Shown: positions 24,789 through 33,683 of the stretch, piece after piece
Numbering within the stretch: the stretch's first letter is position 1
Layout: each line of letters begins with the position of its first letter
Origin: Streptomyces coelicoflavus
Lineage (GTDB): Bacteria > Actinomycetota > Actinomycetes > Streptomycetales > Streptomycetaceae
Length of the DNA stretch: 64,000 nt
Reading direction: 5' to 3'
Assembly (NCBI RefSeq): GCF_003112555.1
Contig: NZ_BEWB01000006.1
Location: forward strand, 1 to 64,000
The notes under the pieces: generated by a model
The model's input: the letters and a program-made list of their open reading frames with translations, nothing else
What the model was told of the DNA's origin: nothing
The model's database searches: none
Position numbers and translations under genes: made by a program

Positions 24789-27700
24789 ATGCCGCGACGC
24801 CGCACATCAAGCTCCTCCAGCTCGACGGCTCCCTCGGCACCCTCCGCTCCAAGGAACCGCACGCCGCAGCCGGTGCGGGTGCGGCGGCGGTCGTTCGGGG
24901 ACTTCGTGAAGGCGTTCCTCGCCTTCGTCGTGCTGCTCGTGCTGGTCGCCGGGGTGCCCGTCGCGCTGGCGAGCCAGATCGGCTGGCCGTTCCCCGACGG
25001 TGCGCCCGGCCTCGACTGGCTTCAGCGCGAGATCACGGTCCACACGTTCCTGTCCATCCTCACCGTCGTCGTCTGGCTCGCCTGGGCGCAGTTCACCGCC
25101 TGTGTGCTCGTCGAGGTCAAGGCGGCTGTCTCCGGTGTCGGCGTGCCGGGGCGGGTGCCGGGGTCGGGGCCCAGTCAGCTGCTGGCCCGGCAGCTCGTCG
25201 CCGCTCTGCTCCTCGTCGGTGCCACCGCGGCGAGCCTCACGCCGGGGCTGTCGCAGCTCGGGCAGAGCCTGGAGGGGAACCAGAAGCCGTCCGTCGCCGC
25301 GGCCCAGCAGACGCCGGGGCTCTTCGCGCAGCAGCAGGAGCAGGCCGCCGCCACCGCGGGCGCCCTCGCCGAGCAGGCCGGGCAGGCGGGGCAGGCGGCC
25401 GCCCGTGCGGACGGCGGGGCCTCCGCCGCGCACGGCGACACGAAGTACTACCGGATCCAGCCGCCCGAGGGGCGTCACCACGACTCCCTCTGGGAGGTGG
25501 CCGAACGGCACCTCGGGGACGGGCGGCGGTACAAGGAGATCTTCGAGCTCAACAAGGACCGCGTGCAGCCGGACGGGTCCCGCCTGTCGGAGGCCTCCCT
25601 CATCCGGCCCGGCTGGATCATGGAGATGCCCGGCGACGCCCGCGGCGGCGAGCTGGTCGAGATGCCCGACGCCGCGCCGAACGTCTCCGAGCAGGTGCAG
25701 CAGCAGATCAGCGACTACGCCCGCAGCGGGGACCACGCGCAGGGCGGCGGAGCCCAAGGCGGAGCCCAGGGCGGCGGGGACGCCCAGGTGTCCCTGCCCG
25801 AGCAGCGGCCCGCGCCCACGCCCGCGAACCCCGTCACGCCGGCCACCCCCGTGCCCGGTGCGGGTCAGGAGCACGCCACCCCCGCCGCCGGACAGGCCGA
25901 GGACTCCTTCGGGCTGCCCGAGGCGCTCCTCGCCGCGCCCCTCCTCGCCGCCGGTCTCCTCGGCGCCCTCGGGCGGCGGCGCCGGCAGGCGATGTGGCAG
26001 TCGGCGCTCGGCGCGGTCGGCGGACGGCGCGGCATGGAGCCGCCCACGCCGACCGGGGACGCCCAGGACGTGCAGGACGCGCTGCTCGTCGGCGCCGACC
26101 CCGAGGGCGTACGCCTGCTCGACCGGTCGCTGCGCGGACTGGCCGCCTCACTCGCCGCCGAGTCCCGCCCGCTGCCCGTCGTCTACGCGGCCTGGATGAG
26201 CGGCAACGGCGACCTGCACCTCCAGCTCGCCCAGCCCGCCGGGAAGCCGCCCGCGCCCTGGCAGCAGGGGCAGGACCAGACCTTCTGGATGCTCGCCCGC
26301 TCCGACGCCGAGGGGTACGAGGAGGCCGAGACGGCCGCGCCGTACCCCGGGCTCGTCAGCCTCGGCACCATGGACGACTCCCGGCTGCTGCTCAACCTGG
26401 AGGCCGTGCCCGGCATCGTCTCGCTCAGCGGGACCGAGACCGACCGGGCCGCCGTGTTCGCGTCGGTCGCCGCCGAGCTGGCCACCAACGGCTGGTCGGA
26501 CCGCATGACCATCACCCTCGTCGGGTTCGGGGACGACCTCACCCCCCTCGCGCCGAACCGGATCCGGCACCTCGACGGGTTCGAGGACCTCCTCGAGACC
26601 ATGGCGGCCGAGACCCGGCAGCGGCGCGGCGCGCTCGGCGCCGCCGGGCACGACTCGGTGCTCACCGGCCGTACCGGGCCCGCCCAGCACACGCGTTGGG
26701 CCCCGCACCTCGTCCTCCTCGCCGCCCAGCCGTCCGACGAGGAGGCCCTCCAGCTCGCGGAGCTGGCCGCCGACGCGGGCCGCCTCGGCATCGGCTACCT
26801 CGTCGGCACCGGGGGCACCGACCTGCCCGGCGCGGCGTGGGAGATGGAGATCACCGGCGAGGGGCGGCTGCTCGCGCCGCTGCTCGGACTCGAGCTGGAG
26901 GCCCAGTCGCTGCCCGTCGCGCAGCAGCGTGCCGTGGTCGAGCTGTTCACCGACGCCGACCCGGGCTCCGGTCCCGAGGGCGGGCCCCGACGGGCGGCCA
27001 ACACCCCGCCGTTCCTCGTCGACATCAGCGAGCAGGGGCGGCCCGCCGTGTACGCCCGCCTCGTCGGCTCGTACGAGATCATCGGCCTGGACGCGCCCGA
27101 CGGCGAGCGCAGCGCCCTGCTGCACGAGGCGCTGGCGCTGCTCCTGCTGCACCGCGAGGGAGTCCACCCGCGCGTGCTGTCCTCCGCGCTGTGGCCGCGC
27201 GGCGTGACGGCGGACGTGCGCGACGCGCTGCTGGAGCGGCTGCGTGCCTGGCTCGGCACCGACCCCGACGGCACACCGCGGCTCGCCACCGACGCCTCCG
27301 GACGGCTCACCCTCGCCAGGTCCGTCGTCTCCGACCTCGACGTACTGCGCTCCCTCTACTACGAGGCCACGCAGGGCCGGGGCGTCGACAGCCGCCAGGT
27401 GCGCGGGCGGCTGCTCACCGACGCGCTGGTGCTGGTGCGCGGGCCGCTGCTCGCCGACCGGCCCGAAGGCCGCTACCGCTGGCTCACCCACGAGATCGTG
27501 GACGCCCAACTCCCCCTGCTGGTCGCGGACACCGGCCTCGCGCTGTCCGAGTTCCACCTGGAGAGGAACCGCGCGGAGAAGGCCATCGAGGCGCTCAACG
27601 CGGCACTGCGCACCGCCCCCGCCGACGAGCGCCTGTGGCACGAACTGCTGCGCGCCACGCACACCACCGGCGACCCCGACCGGCTGCGCGCCCTCGCCGC

Positions 27701-27806
27701 CGATCTCGTCGACCGCAGCGGCGCGCGCGGGGTGCCGCCGCGCACCGAGGCGCTGCTGGACGAACTGCTGCCGACTTGGCGCGAGGGCGTCGCCGCCGCC
27801 GGATGA
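24789..27806 (+). CDS. LysM- and BTAD-domain membrane regulator next to the prepilin peptidase
   Basis: 1005 residues. A Ser/Arg-rich N-terminus precedes three membrane helices (about 39-61, 87-105, 137-155). A Gln/Ala coiled region follows, then a LysM domain (about 219-281, with LWEVAERHLGDGRRYKEIF) and a Gly/Pro linker. A fourth helix lies near 383-400, and then a large cytoplasmic part. The last 200 residues form a winged-helix-like region and a bacterial transcriptional activator (BTAD) repeat domain (LYYEATQGRGVDSRQVRGRL onward). LysM binds peptidoglycan; BTAD domains occur in SARP-type regulators. The protein could sense the wall and control pilus genes, but DNA binding is not shown. 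ATG overlaps with the peptidase gene. Confidence 0.75.
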   Translation: MPRRRTSSSSSSTAPSAPSAPRNRTPQPVRVRRRSFGDFVKAFLAFVVLLVLVAGVPVALASQIGWPFPDGAPGLDWLQREITVHTFLSILTVVVWLAWAQFTACVLVEVKAAVSGVGVPGRVPGSGPSQLLARQLVAALLLVGATAASLTPGLSQLGQSLEGNQKPSVAAAQQTPGLFAQQQEQAAATAGALAEQAGQAGQAAARADGGASAAHGDTKYYRIQPPEGRHHDSLWEVAERHLGDGRRYKEIFELNKDRVQPDGSRLSEASLIRPGWIMEMPGDARGGELVEMPDAAPNVSEQVQQQISDYARSGDHAQGGGAQGGAQGGGDAQVSLPEQRPAPTPANPVTPATPVPGAGQEHATPAAGQAEDSFGLPEALLAAPLLAAGLLGALGRRRRQAMWQSALGAVGGRRGMEPPTPTGDAQDVQDALLVGADPEGVRLLDRSLRGLAASLAAESRPLPVVYAAWMSGNGDLHLQLAQPAGKPPAPWQQGQDQTFWMLARSDAEGYEEAETAAPYPGLVSLGTMDDSRLLLNLEAVPGIVSLSGTETDRAAVFASVAAELATNGWSDRMTITLVGFGDDLTPLAPNRIRHLDGFEDLLETMAAETRQRRGALGAAGHDSVLTGRTGPAQHTRWAPHLVLLAAQPSDEEALQLAELAADAGRLGIGYLVGTGGTDLPGAAWEMEITGEGRLLAPLLGLELEAQSLPVAQQRAVVELFTDADPGSGPEGGPRRAANTPPFLVDISEQGRPAVYARLVGSYEIIGLDAPDGERSALLHEALALLLLHREGVHPRVLSSALWPRGVTADVRDALLERLRAWLGTDPDGTPRLATDASGRLTLARSVVSDLDVLRSLYYEATQGRGVDSRQVRGRLLTDALVLVRGPLLADRPEGRYRWLTHEIVDAQLPLLVADTGLALSEFHLERNRAEKAIEALNAALRTAPADERLWHELLRATHTTGDPDRLRALAADLVDRSGARGVPPRTEALLDELLPTWREGVAAAG

Positions 27807-28576
27807 GCACCGACCTCGGTATCGGCGGCCACACGGGCATCGACCTCGACGTCGTGGTCGTCCTCGTCGCCGCGCTGTGGGGCGCGGCGACGGGCGCGCT
27901 GCTGCCCCGGGCCGCCTACCGGTTCTCCGCCCCTTCCGGGGAGGCGTGGCACGAGCGCTGCCCGGACGGGCACCCCGTCCGGGGCTGGCTCGGCCGGGCC
28001 CGGTGCGGGCGGTGCCCGACGGACCAGGCGTCCTACGGCCCGCGCACCGCGTCCCTCGCCCTCGCCACCGCCCTCGTCTGCGCCGCCCTCGCCGCCGCCA
28101 CCGGGACCCGCCCCGAGGTCGCCGTCTGGCTGCTGCTCGCCCCGGCCGGCGTACTGCTCGCCGTAGTCGACCTGAAGGTACGGCGGCTGCCCGACCCGCT
28201 CACCCTGCCGCTCGCCGGCGCCGCGCTCGTCCTGCTCGGCCCGACCGCGCTCGTGCCCGAGCACGCGGGGGAGTGGACCACCGCCCTGCTGGGCGCCCTC
28301 GCCCTCGGCGCCGGCTACCTCGTGTTGTTCCTCATCAACCCGGCGGGCATGGGCTTCGGCGACGTCAAGCTCGCCCTGACGGCCGGTGCCGTCCTCGGCT
28401 GGTACGGCTGGCCCACGCTGATGCTGGGCACCTTCGCCGGATTCCTGCTCGGGGCGCTGTACGGCGGCGCCCTACTCGTCGCCCGGCGCGCGGACCGCAA
28501 GACGGCCATCCCCTTCGGGCCGTTCCTGATCGCGGGCGCCTTCCTCGGCGTCCTGGCCGGGGCGTACGCGGCCTGA
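27803..28576 (+). CDS. type IV prepilin peptidase (A24 family)
   Basis: 257 residues, polytopic aspartyl protease that removes the leader of Flp and TadE-type prepilins. The catalytic aspartates are visible as D123 in VVDLKVRRLPD and D187 in GFGDVKL. Near the N-terminus a Cys motif (C53, C68, C71) resembles the zinc-binding loop of bifunctional PilD-type enzymes, although a complete four-Cys set is not present. The ATG overlaps the preceding stop by four bases. It is the only peptidase in the window and should serve the pilins at 15945-17139. Confidence 0.88.
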   Translation: MSTDLGIGGHTGIDLDVVVVLVAALWGAATGALLPRAAYRFSAPSGEAWHERCPDGHPVRGWLGRARCGRCPTDQASYGPRTASLALATALVCAALAAATGTRPEVAVWLLLAPAGVLLAVVDLKVRRLPDPLTLPLAGAALVLLGPTALVPEHAGEWTTALLGALALGAGYLVLFLINPAGMGFGDVKLALTAGAVLGWYGWPTLMLGTFAGFLLGALYGGALLVARRADRKTAIPFGPFLIAGAFLGVLAGAYAA

Positions 28577-28654
28577 CCACGAGCGGGAGAAACGCCTGGC
28601 GTACGCTGGGCAGGTCCGTCCACAACCCTTACGAACCTTGCGAAAGGGACGCCG

Positions 28655-29854
28655 GTGACCGAGAAGGCCGACCTTCAGCCCATCCTCGACCGCGCCGCCG
28701 CCGGTGGGCGGATCACCCCCGAAGAGGCGCTCGACCTCTACCGGGACGCCCCGCTGCACGCGCTGGGCGCCGCCGCCGACGCCGTACGCAGGCGCAAGTA
28801 CGCCGGTACGGAGCACATCGCGACGTACATCATCGAGCGGAACATCAACTACACGAACGTGTGCGTCACGGCGTGCAGGTTCTGCGCCTTCTACGCCGCG
28901 CCCAAGGACACCGCCAAGGGCTGGACCCGCGACCTCGACGACATCCTGCGCCGCTGCGCGGAGACGATCGAGCTGGGCGGCACGCAGATCATGTTCCAGG
29001 GCGGCCACCACCCGGACTACGGCGTCGAGTACTACGAGAAGCACTTCGCCGCCATCAAGAAGGAGTTCCCCGAACTCGTCATCCACAGCCTGGGGGCGAG
29101 CGAGGTCGAGCACATGGCGCGGATCTCGAAGGTGTCGGTCGAGGAGGCCATCACCCGGATCCACGCCGCCGGGCTCGACTCCTTCGCCGGGGCCGGGGCG
29201 GAGCTGCTGCCCGAGCGGCCGCGCAAGGCCATCGCGCCGCTCAAGGAGTCCGGCGAGCGCTGGCTGGAGATCATGGAGATCGCGCACGGGCTGGGCGTCG
29301 AGTCGACGTCCACCATGCTGATGGGCACCGGCGAGACCAACGCCGAGCGCATCGAGCACCTGCGGATGATCCGGGACGTGCAGGACCGCACCGGCGGTTT
29401 CCGCGCCTTCATCCCGTACACCTACCAGCCCGAGAACAACCACCTGAAGGGCCGCACCCAGGCCACGCTCTTCGAGTACCTGCGGATGATCGCCATCGCC
29501 CGCGTGTTCCTCGACAACGTCGCCCACATCCAGGGCTCCTGGCTGACCACCGGCAAGGAGGTCGGCCAGCTCTCCCTGCACTACGGCGCGGACGACCTTG
29601 GCTCGATCATGCTGGAGGAGAACGTCGTCTCCTCCGCCGGCGCCAAGCACCGCTCCAACCGGATGGAGATCATCGACCTCATCCGCAAGGCGGGGAGGGT
29701 GCCCGCCCAGCGGGCCACCACGTACGAGCACCTGGTCGTGCACGACGACCCGGCGAACGACCCCGTCGACGAGCGGGTCGTCTCCCACATCTCGTCCACG
29801 GCCATCGAGGGCGGTACGGCCCACCCCGAGCTGAAGCTGCTCGCGTCCAACTGA
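28655..29854 (+). CDS. mqnC: cyclic dehypoxanthinyl futalosine synthase MqnC
   Basis: 399-residue radical SAM enzyme of the futalosine menaquinone pathway. It converts dehypoxanthine futalosine to its cyclic form. The [4Fe-4S] motif CxxxCxxC is C70, C74, C77 within the NVCVTACRFCAFYA stretch. The family features IMFQGGHHP, HSLGASEVEH, LMGTGETN and YTYQPENN are all present. The full length is normal. GTG at 28655 follows GAAAGGGAC. Its presence shows this organism makes menaquinone by the futalosine route, as streptomycetes do. Followed after seven bases by the amidohydrolase-like gene. Confidence 0.95.
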   Translation: MTEKADLQPILDRAAAGGRITPEEALDLYRDAPLHALGAAADAVRRRKYAGTEHIATYIIERNINYTNVCVTACRFCAFYAAPKDTAKGWTRDLDDILRRCAETIELGGTQIMFQGGHHPDYGVEYYEKHFAAIKKEFPELVIHSLGASEVEHMARISKVSVEEAITRIHAAGLDSFAGAGAELLPERPRKAIAPLKESGERWLEIMEIAHGLGVESTSTMLMGTGETNAERIEHLRMIRDVQDRTGGFRAFIPYTYQPENNHLKGRTQATLFEYLRMIAIARVFLDNVAHIQGSWLTTGKEVGQLSLHYGADDLGSIMLEENVVSSAGAKHRSNRMEIIDLIRKAGRVPAQRATTYEHLVVHDDPANDPVDERVVSHISSTAIEGGTAHPELKLLASN

Positions 29855-29861
29855 GGCCGCC

Positions 29862-30461
29862 GTGCTCACGATCCACGTCTGCGAGGCCTCGCCCGAGACG
29901 GCCGTCGTGGTCGACGGCGCGCAGCTCGCCGCCGTCGGCCCGTACGAGGCACTGGCCGCCGGCCACCCGCGGGCCCGGGTGCGCCGGTGGCCCGGCATCC
30001 TGACGCCCGGACTGCTGAACCCGTACGGCCCGGAACTGCTGGAGCAGGCATACCACCCCGACCCGCGCGAAGCGGACCGGCTGGGCACCGAGCCGGTCTT
30101 CGGGGAGCGCGCGCAGGCACTCCTCGCCGCGAACGCGTCCGCGCGGGGCGCCAGCGCGCGCCGGGGGGTGCAACGCATGCTGGCGCACGGCACGGTCGCC
30201 GTCGCCGGAGAGCTGCGGGGCCGCGCGGCCCTGGACGCGGTGCGCGGAGCGGGGCTCGCCGTGGCGGCGCGTCCGGCCGCCCTGCCCGGGCCCGCGTCCT
30301 TCTCGCCAGCGCCGCTGGTACTGCTTCCCGGGCTCGCTCCCGGCCGGCCCGCCCGGTTCGCGGTGTTCGACGTACCCGACCGGGCCGCGCTCGTGCGGGA
30401 GGGCGCGGGCACGTGCGTGGCCACCGTCGTGGGCGGCCGTCTGGTGTACCGGGGGCGGTGA
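29862..30461 (+). CDS. amidohydrolase-like shell protein without catalytic barrel
   Basis: 199 residues. The ends resemble the composite beta-sandwich of metal-dependent amidohydrolases: an N-terminal VVDGAQLAAVGPYEAL then ITPGLLNPYG, and a C-terminal VATVVGGRLVYRGR. In active enzymes the corresponding N-terminal segment reads GLVNxHxH, but here both metal-binding His are replaced and most of the TIM barrel is missing. It is probably non-catalytic. It lies between mqnC and menG. Amidohydrolase-fold deaminases act in some futalosine pathways, so a degenerate partner or scaffold in menaquinone synthesis is possible but unproven. Confidence 0.65.
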   Translation: MLTIHVCEASPETAVVVDGAQLAAVGPYEALAAGHPRARVRRWPGILTPGLLNPYGPELLEQAYHPDPREADRLGTEPVFGERAQALLAANASARGASARRGVQRMLAHGTVAVAGELRGRAALDAVRGAGLAVAARPAALPGPASFSPAPLVLLPGLAPGRPARFAVFDVPDRAALVREGAGTCVATVVGGRLVYRGR

Positions 30462-30481
30462 GCCGAGCGTCTCAGTGACCT

Positions 30482-30526
30482 CGGCCTCGACCTCGGTCAC
30501 GGCGTCGGCCTCGGCCTCGGTCACGG
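30482..30526. repeat. 21-base imperfect direct repeat before menG
   Basis: Two copies of a 21-base unit built from CGGCCTCG, a variable base, and CCTCGGTCACGG lie at 30482-30502 and 30506-30526, a 24-base period with one mismatch. They fill most of the short gap upstream of menG. Meaning unknown. Confidence 0.45.
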
Positions 30527-30587
30527 GGCCGAGGGGCGTCGTGAGCCCGTCCGCGCCGGGCGGGACACGTGCTGCAACAATGGGCCC

Positions 30588-31283
30588 GTGACCCGCGCTT
30601 CCCTGAACAAGCAGCCGCACGAAGTCGCCTCGATGTTCGACCACGTCGCGGAACGGTACGACCTGACGAACGCCGTGCTCTCGCTCGGCCAGGACCGGGC
30701 GTGGCGCAAGGCGGTCGCCGAGGCCGTCGACGCCCGCCCCGCCCAGAAGGTCCTGGACCTCGCGGCGGGCACGGCGACCTCCTCGCTGCCCTTCGCCCGC
30801 ACCGGCGCCTACGTCGTCCCCTGCGACTTCTCCCAGGGGATGCTCCAGGTCGGCAAGGAACGGCACTCCTGGCTGCCGTTCACCGCGGGCGACGCGACCC
30901 GGCTGCCGTTCAAGGACGACGTCTTCGACGCCGTCACCATCTCCTTCGGGCTGCGCAACGTGCAGGACACCGACGCCGCGCTGCGCGAGATGTACCGGGT
31001 GACGCGGCCCGGCGGCCGGGTCGTCATCTGCGAGTTCTCACACCCGACCTGGGCGCCGTTCCGCACCGTCTACACCGAGTACTTGATGCGCGCCCTGCCG
31101 CCGGTCGCCCGCGCGGTGTCGTCCAACCCCGACGCGTACGTGTACCTCGCCGAGTCCATCCGCGCCTGGCCCGACCAGGCGGCGCTCGCCGGGCGGCTGG
31201 GCAGGGCCGGCTGGTCCAAGGTGGCGTGGCGCAACCTGACGGGCGGCGTGGTGACACTGCACCGCGGGTTCAAGGCGGGCTGA
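30588..31283 (+). CDS. menG: demethylmenaquinone methyltransferase
   Basis: 231-residue SAM-dependent methyltransferase of the UbiE/MenG family, which performs the last methylation of menaquinone. Motif I is [12 protein letters not shown] (55-66). The characteristic N-terminal [16 protein letters not shown], the ISFGLRNV segment, the YRVTRPGG turn and the CEFSHP motif are all present. GTG at 30588 starts it after a 126-base gap from the preceding gene. In a respiration-linked neighbourhood with mqnC, MenJ and nuo. Its last 14 bases overlap the opposing PASTA-protein gene. Confidence 0.92.
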   Translation: MTRASLNKQPHEVASMFDHVAERYDLTNAVLSLGQDRAWRKAVAEAVDARPAQKVLDLAAGTATSSLPFARTGAYVVPCDFSQGMLQVGKERHSWLPFTAGDATRLPFKDDVFDAVTISFGLRNVQDTDAALREMYRVTRPGGRVVICEFSHPTWAPFRTVYTEYLMRALPPVARAVSSNPDAYVYLAESIRAWPDQAALAGRLGRAGWSKVAWRNLTGGVVTLHRGFKAG

Positions 31284-31656
31284 GGACGGCACGGCGGGGC
31301 GTTGGCGCGCCCGGCTCCCGCGCGCCCGGTTCCGGCCCGCCCGGCTCCGGCAGTTCCCGGCGGAGTCCGCCCGGCGGCGGGCACGGCACGCGCGGCTCGC
31401 GGATGCCCCCGCCGCCCTCGCCCTCCCCGAAGTCGAACCACACGTACACCGTCGACTCCGGCGGCACCCGTGCGCCGGGCCGCGGGTACTGGCGTACGAC
31501 GTGGTCGACGACGGCGGCCCGGAGATCGGGCCGGTCCGACGCGTGCAGGGACAGCCCCTGGACGCGGGCGGTCTCGTACGCGTCCACGGCCATGAGGCCG
31601 ACCAGGCGCGGTACGCGCACATCGGCTTTCCCGGATACCAGGCGCACGGGCGTCAC
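31270..31656 (-). CDS. PASTA-domain protein
   Basis: 128 residues. A single PASTA domain is recognisable ([21 protein letters not shown], then [22 protein letters not shown]). It is followed by a Gly- and Pro/Glu-rich tail. PASTA domains bind peptidoglycan or beta-lactams, usually outside the cell in kinases and penicillin-binding proteins. This protein has no signal peptide or membrane helix, so its location is unclear. GTG start at 31656. Its stop lies inside the 3' end of menG on the other strand. Confidence 0.7.
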   Translation of the reverse strand: MTPVRLVSGKADVRVPRLVGLMAVDAYETARVQGLSLHASDRPDLRAAVVDHVVRQYPRPGARVPPESTVYVWFDFGEGEGGGGIREPRVPCPPPGGLRRELPEPGGPEPGAREPGAPTPRRAVLSPP

Positions 31657-31730
31657 CCCCAGCGGTACCCGGCAGAGTAGCGCCGCCGGGCACTGCCCGG
31701 AAGCGTCAAGTGGCTGACTGTGACAGTTGG

Positions 31731-32267
31731 TTACCGTGCGTCATGCGAGTCCTCCGGGAGGGGCAGGGCGAGGCGGTAGCAGTGCCCCCGCTGCTCGGAC
31801 GAGGGGATCGTGAAGACCTCGGCGAGCCGCATCCCCAGGCGTTCCGTGACGGCGATGGACCGGGCGTTACGGGCGTTGACCATCGCGACCACCTCCGCCA
31901 CACCGGCCGCCCGCACCCGCTGGAGGGTCTGCCGGGCCGCCGCGGTGACGTAGCCCTTCCCCCAGTGCCCCCGCCCGAGCCGCCAGCCGATCTCGATCTC
32001 GCCCTTGGGACCCCACTCCCCGGGCCAGGGCTGGGCGCCGGTGAACCCTATGACCTGCCCGGAACCGTCCACCATGGTCCACAGGCAGAAGCCGTGCTCG
32101 GCGTCGTGCCGGCGCTGGCGGGCGGTCAGCTCCTCGTAGACGGACAGTTCCGCGGACCGCCCGCCGTGGAACTCCATGACGTCCGGATCGTCGAAGATCC
32201 GGTGCCAGGCGACGGCGTCCTCGTCGGTGGGGACGCGCAACCGTACGGCGGGGAGAGGTCGCTTCAC
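31731..32267 (-). CDS. GNAT-family N-acetyltransferase
   Basis: 178 residues of the RimJ/RimL-like GNAT type: an N-terminal LRVPTDEDAVAWHRIF, the acetyl-CoA loop GWRLGRGHWGKGYVTAA, and the C-terminal NARNARSIAVTERLGMRLAEV. Substrate unknown. GTG at 32267 is chosen because AAGGG lies eight bases upstream. It diverges from the MenJ-like gene, leaving about 100 bases for two promoters. Confidence 0.85.
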   Translation of the reverse strand: MKRPLPAVRLRVPTDEDAVAWHRIFDDPDVMEFHGGRSAELSVYEELTARQRRHDAEHGFCLWTMVDGSGQVIGFTGAQPWPGEWGPKGEIEIGWRLGRGHWGKGYVTAAARQTLQRVRAAGVAEVVAMVNARNARSIAVTERLGMRLAEVFTIPSSEQRGHCYRLALPLPEDSHDAR

Positions 32268-32364
32268 TGGGCAGCCCTTCAGCCGGGTGATCGGTGACGC
32301 TGAATAGACTGCCCATGACCAGTGCCGGTCGGCACGCAGATTCCGAACTTGGGGAGATCCCGCC

Positions 32365-33657
32365 GTGACCGTCGAGACTGAGCCGCTCTCCGAGAACACC
32401 GCCGACGTGATCGTCGTGGGCGCGGGGCCGGCCGGCTCCACGACCGCGTACCACCTGGCCAGGTCGGGACTGGACGTCCTGCTCCTGGAGAAGACCGCGT
32501 TTCCCAGGGAGAAGGTCTGCGGCGACGGCCTCACCCCGCGCGCGGTCAAGCAACTCGTCGCCATGGGCATCGACATCTCCGAGGAGGCCGGCTGGCTGCG
32601 CAACAAGGGCCTGCGCATCATCGGCGGCGGCTCGCGCCTCCAGCTGGACTGGCCGGATCTCGCCTCCTTCCCCGACTACGGACTCGTCCGTAAGCGCGAC
32701 GACTTCGACGAGCAGCTCGCCCGGCAGGCCCAGAAGGCCGGCGCCCGACTGTACGAGCGCTGCAACGTGGGCGCCCCGATCGTGGACGACCGCACCGGCC
32801 GCATCACGGGTGTGAAGGCCAAGCTGGGCGAGGACAAGCGCGAGGTCACCTTCCACGCGCCGCTGGTGGTGGCCGCAGACGGCAACTCCACGCGGCTGTC
32901 CCTGGCGATGGGCCTGCACCGCCGGGAGGACCGGCCCATGGGCGTCGCGGTCCGCACGTACTTCACCTCGCCCCGCCACGACGACGACTACCTGGAGTCC
33001 TGGCTGGAGCTGTGGGACCGACGCGGCGCGCAGGACCGCCTGCTGCCCGGCTACGGCTGGGTCTTCGGCATGGGCGACGGCACCTCCAACGTCGGCCTGG
33101 GCGTCCTGAACACCTCCGCCGCCTTCAAGGAGCTCGACTGGCGCGAGATCCTCAAGGCCTGGTGCGCGTCCATGCCCGAGGACTGGGGCTACACCCCGGA
33201 CAACATGACCGGCCCGATCCGCGGCGCCGCGCTGCCCATGGCCTTCAACCGCCAGCCCCACTACACCAAGGGTCTGCTCCTCGTCGGCGACGCCGGCGGC
33301 CTGGTGAACCCCTTCAACGGCGAGGGCATCGCCTACGCCATGGAGTCCGGCCAGATCGCCGCCGACGTCGTCGTCCAGGCCCACGCGCGGGCCACGCCGG
33401 CCCAGCGCGAGATCGCCCTCCAGCGTTACCCGCGCGTCCTGAAGGACACCTACGGCGGCTACTACAACCTGGGCCGCGCCTTCGTGAAGCTCATCGGCAA
33501 CCCGAAGGTCATGCAGATCGCGACCCAGCGCGGCCTCACCCACCCGATCCTGATGAAGTTCACCCTCAAGATGCTCGCCAACCTGACGGACCCGACGGGC
33601 GGCGACGCGATGGACCGCATCATCAACGGACTGAGCAAGGTCGCGCCGAAGGCCTGA
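32365..33657 (+). CDS. geranylgeranyl reductase-family flavoprotein (MenJ-like)
   Basis: 430-residue FAD enzyme with the dinucleotide motif VVGAGPAGSTTAYHLA near residue 17, CGDGLTPRAV, and the second FAD motif GDAGGLVNPFNGEGIAYAMESG. It belongs to the family that reduces isoprenoid double bonds. Actinobacterial MenJ partially saturates the menaquinone side chain, which fits this location beside menG, mqnC and complex I. GTG start preceded by GGGGAGATCC. Converges with def over a short hairpin. Confidence 0.88.
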   Translation: MTVETEPLSENTADVIVVGAGPAGSTTAYHLARSGLDVLLLEKTAFPREKVCGDGLTPRAVKQLVAMGIDISEEAGWLRNKGLRIIGGGSRLQLDWPDLASFPDYGLVRKRDDFDEQLARQAQKAGARLYERCNVGAPIVDDRTGRITGVKAKLGEDKREVTFHAPLVVAADGNSTRLSLAMGLHRREDRPMGVAVRTYFTSPRHDDDYLESWLELWDRRGAQDRLLPGYGWVFGMGDGTSNVGLGVLNTSAAFKELDWREILKAWCASMPEDWGYTPDNMTGPIRGAALPMAFNRQPHYTKGLLLVGDAGGLVNPFNGEGIAYAMESGQIAADVVVQAHARATPAQREIALQRYPRVLKDTYGGYYNLGRAFVKLIGNPKVMQIATQRGLTHPILMKFTLKMLANLTDPTGGDAMDRIINGLSKVAPKA

Positions 33658-33683
33658 AACCCGGCCGACGGGCCGATCAGGCG
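33651..33683. terminator. candidate bidirectional terminator
   Basis: GCCTGA at 33652-33657 pairs with TCAGGC at 33677-33682, and an inner CGGCC/GGCCG stem sits between them. The outer arms contain the stop codons of the two converging genes. No U-tract; assigned by structure and position. Confidence 0.45.

Noticed and set aside
28472..30424. 650-codon antisense frame opposite mqnC
   Set aside because: Covers the well-supported mqnC and neighbour genes; no domain or start signal.
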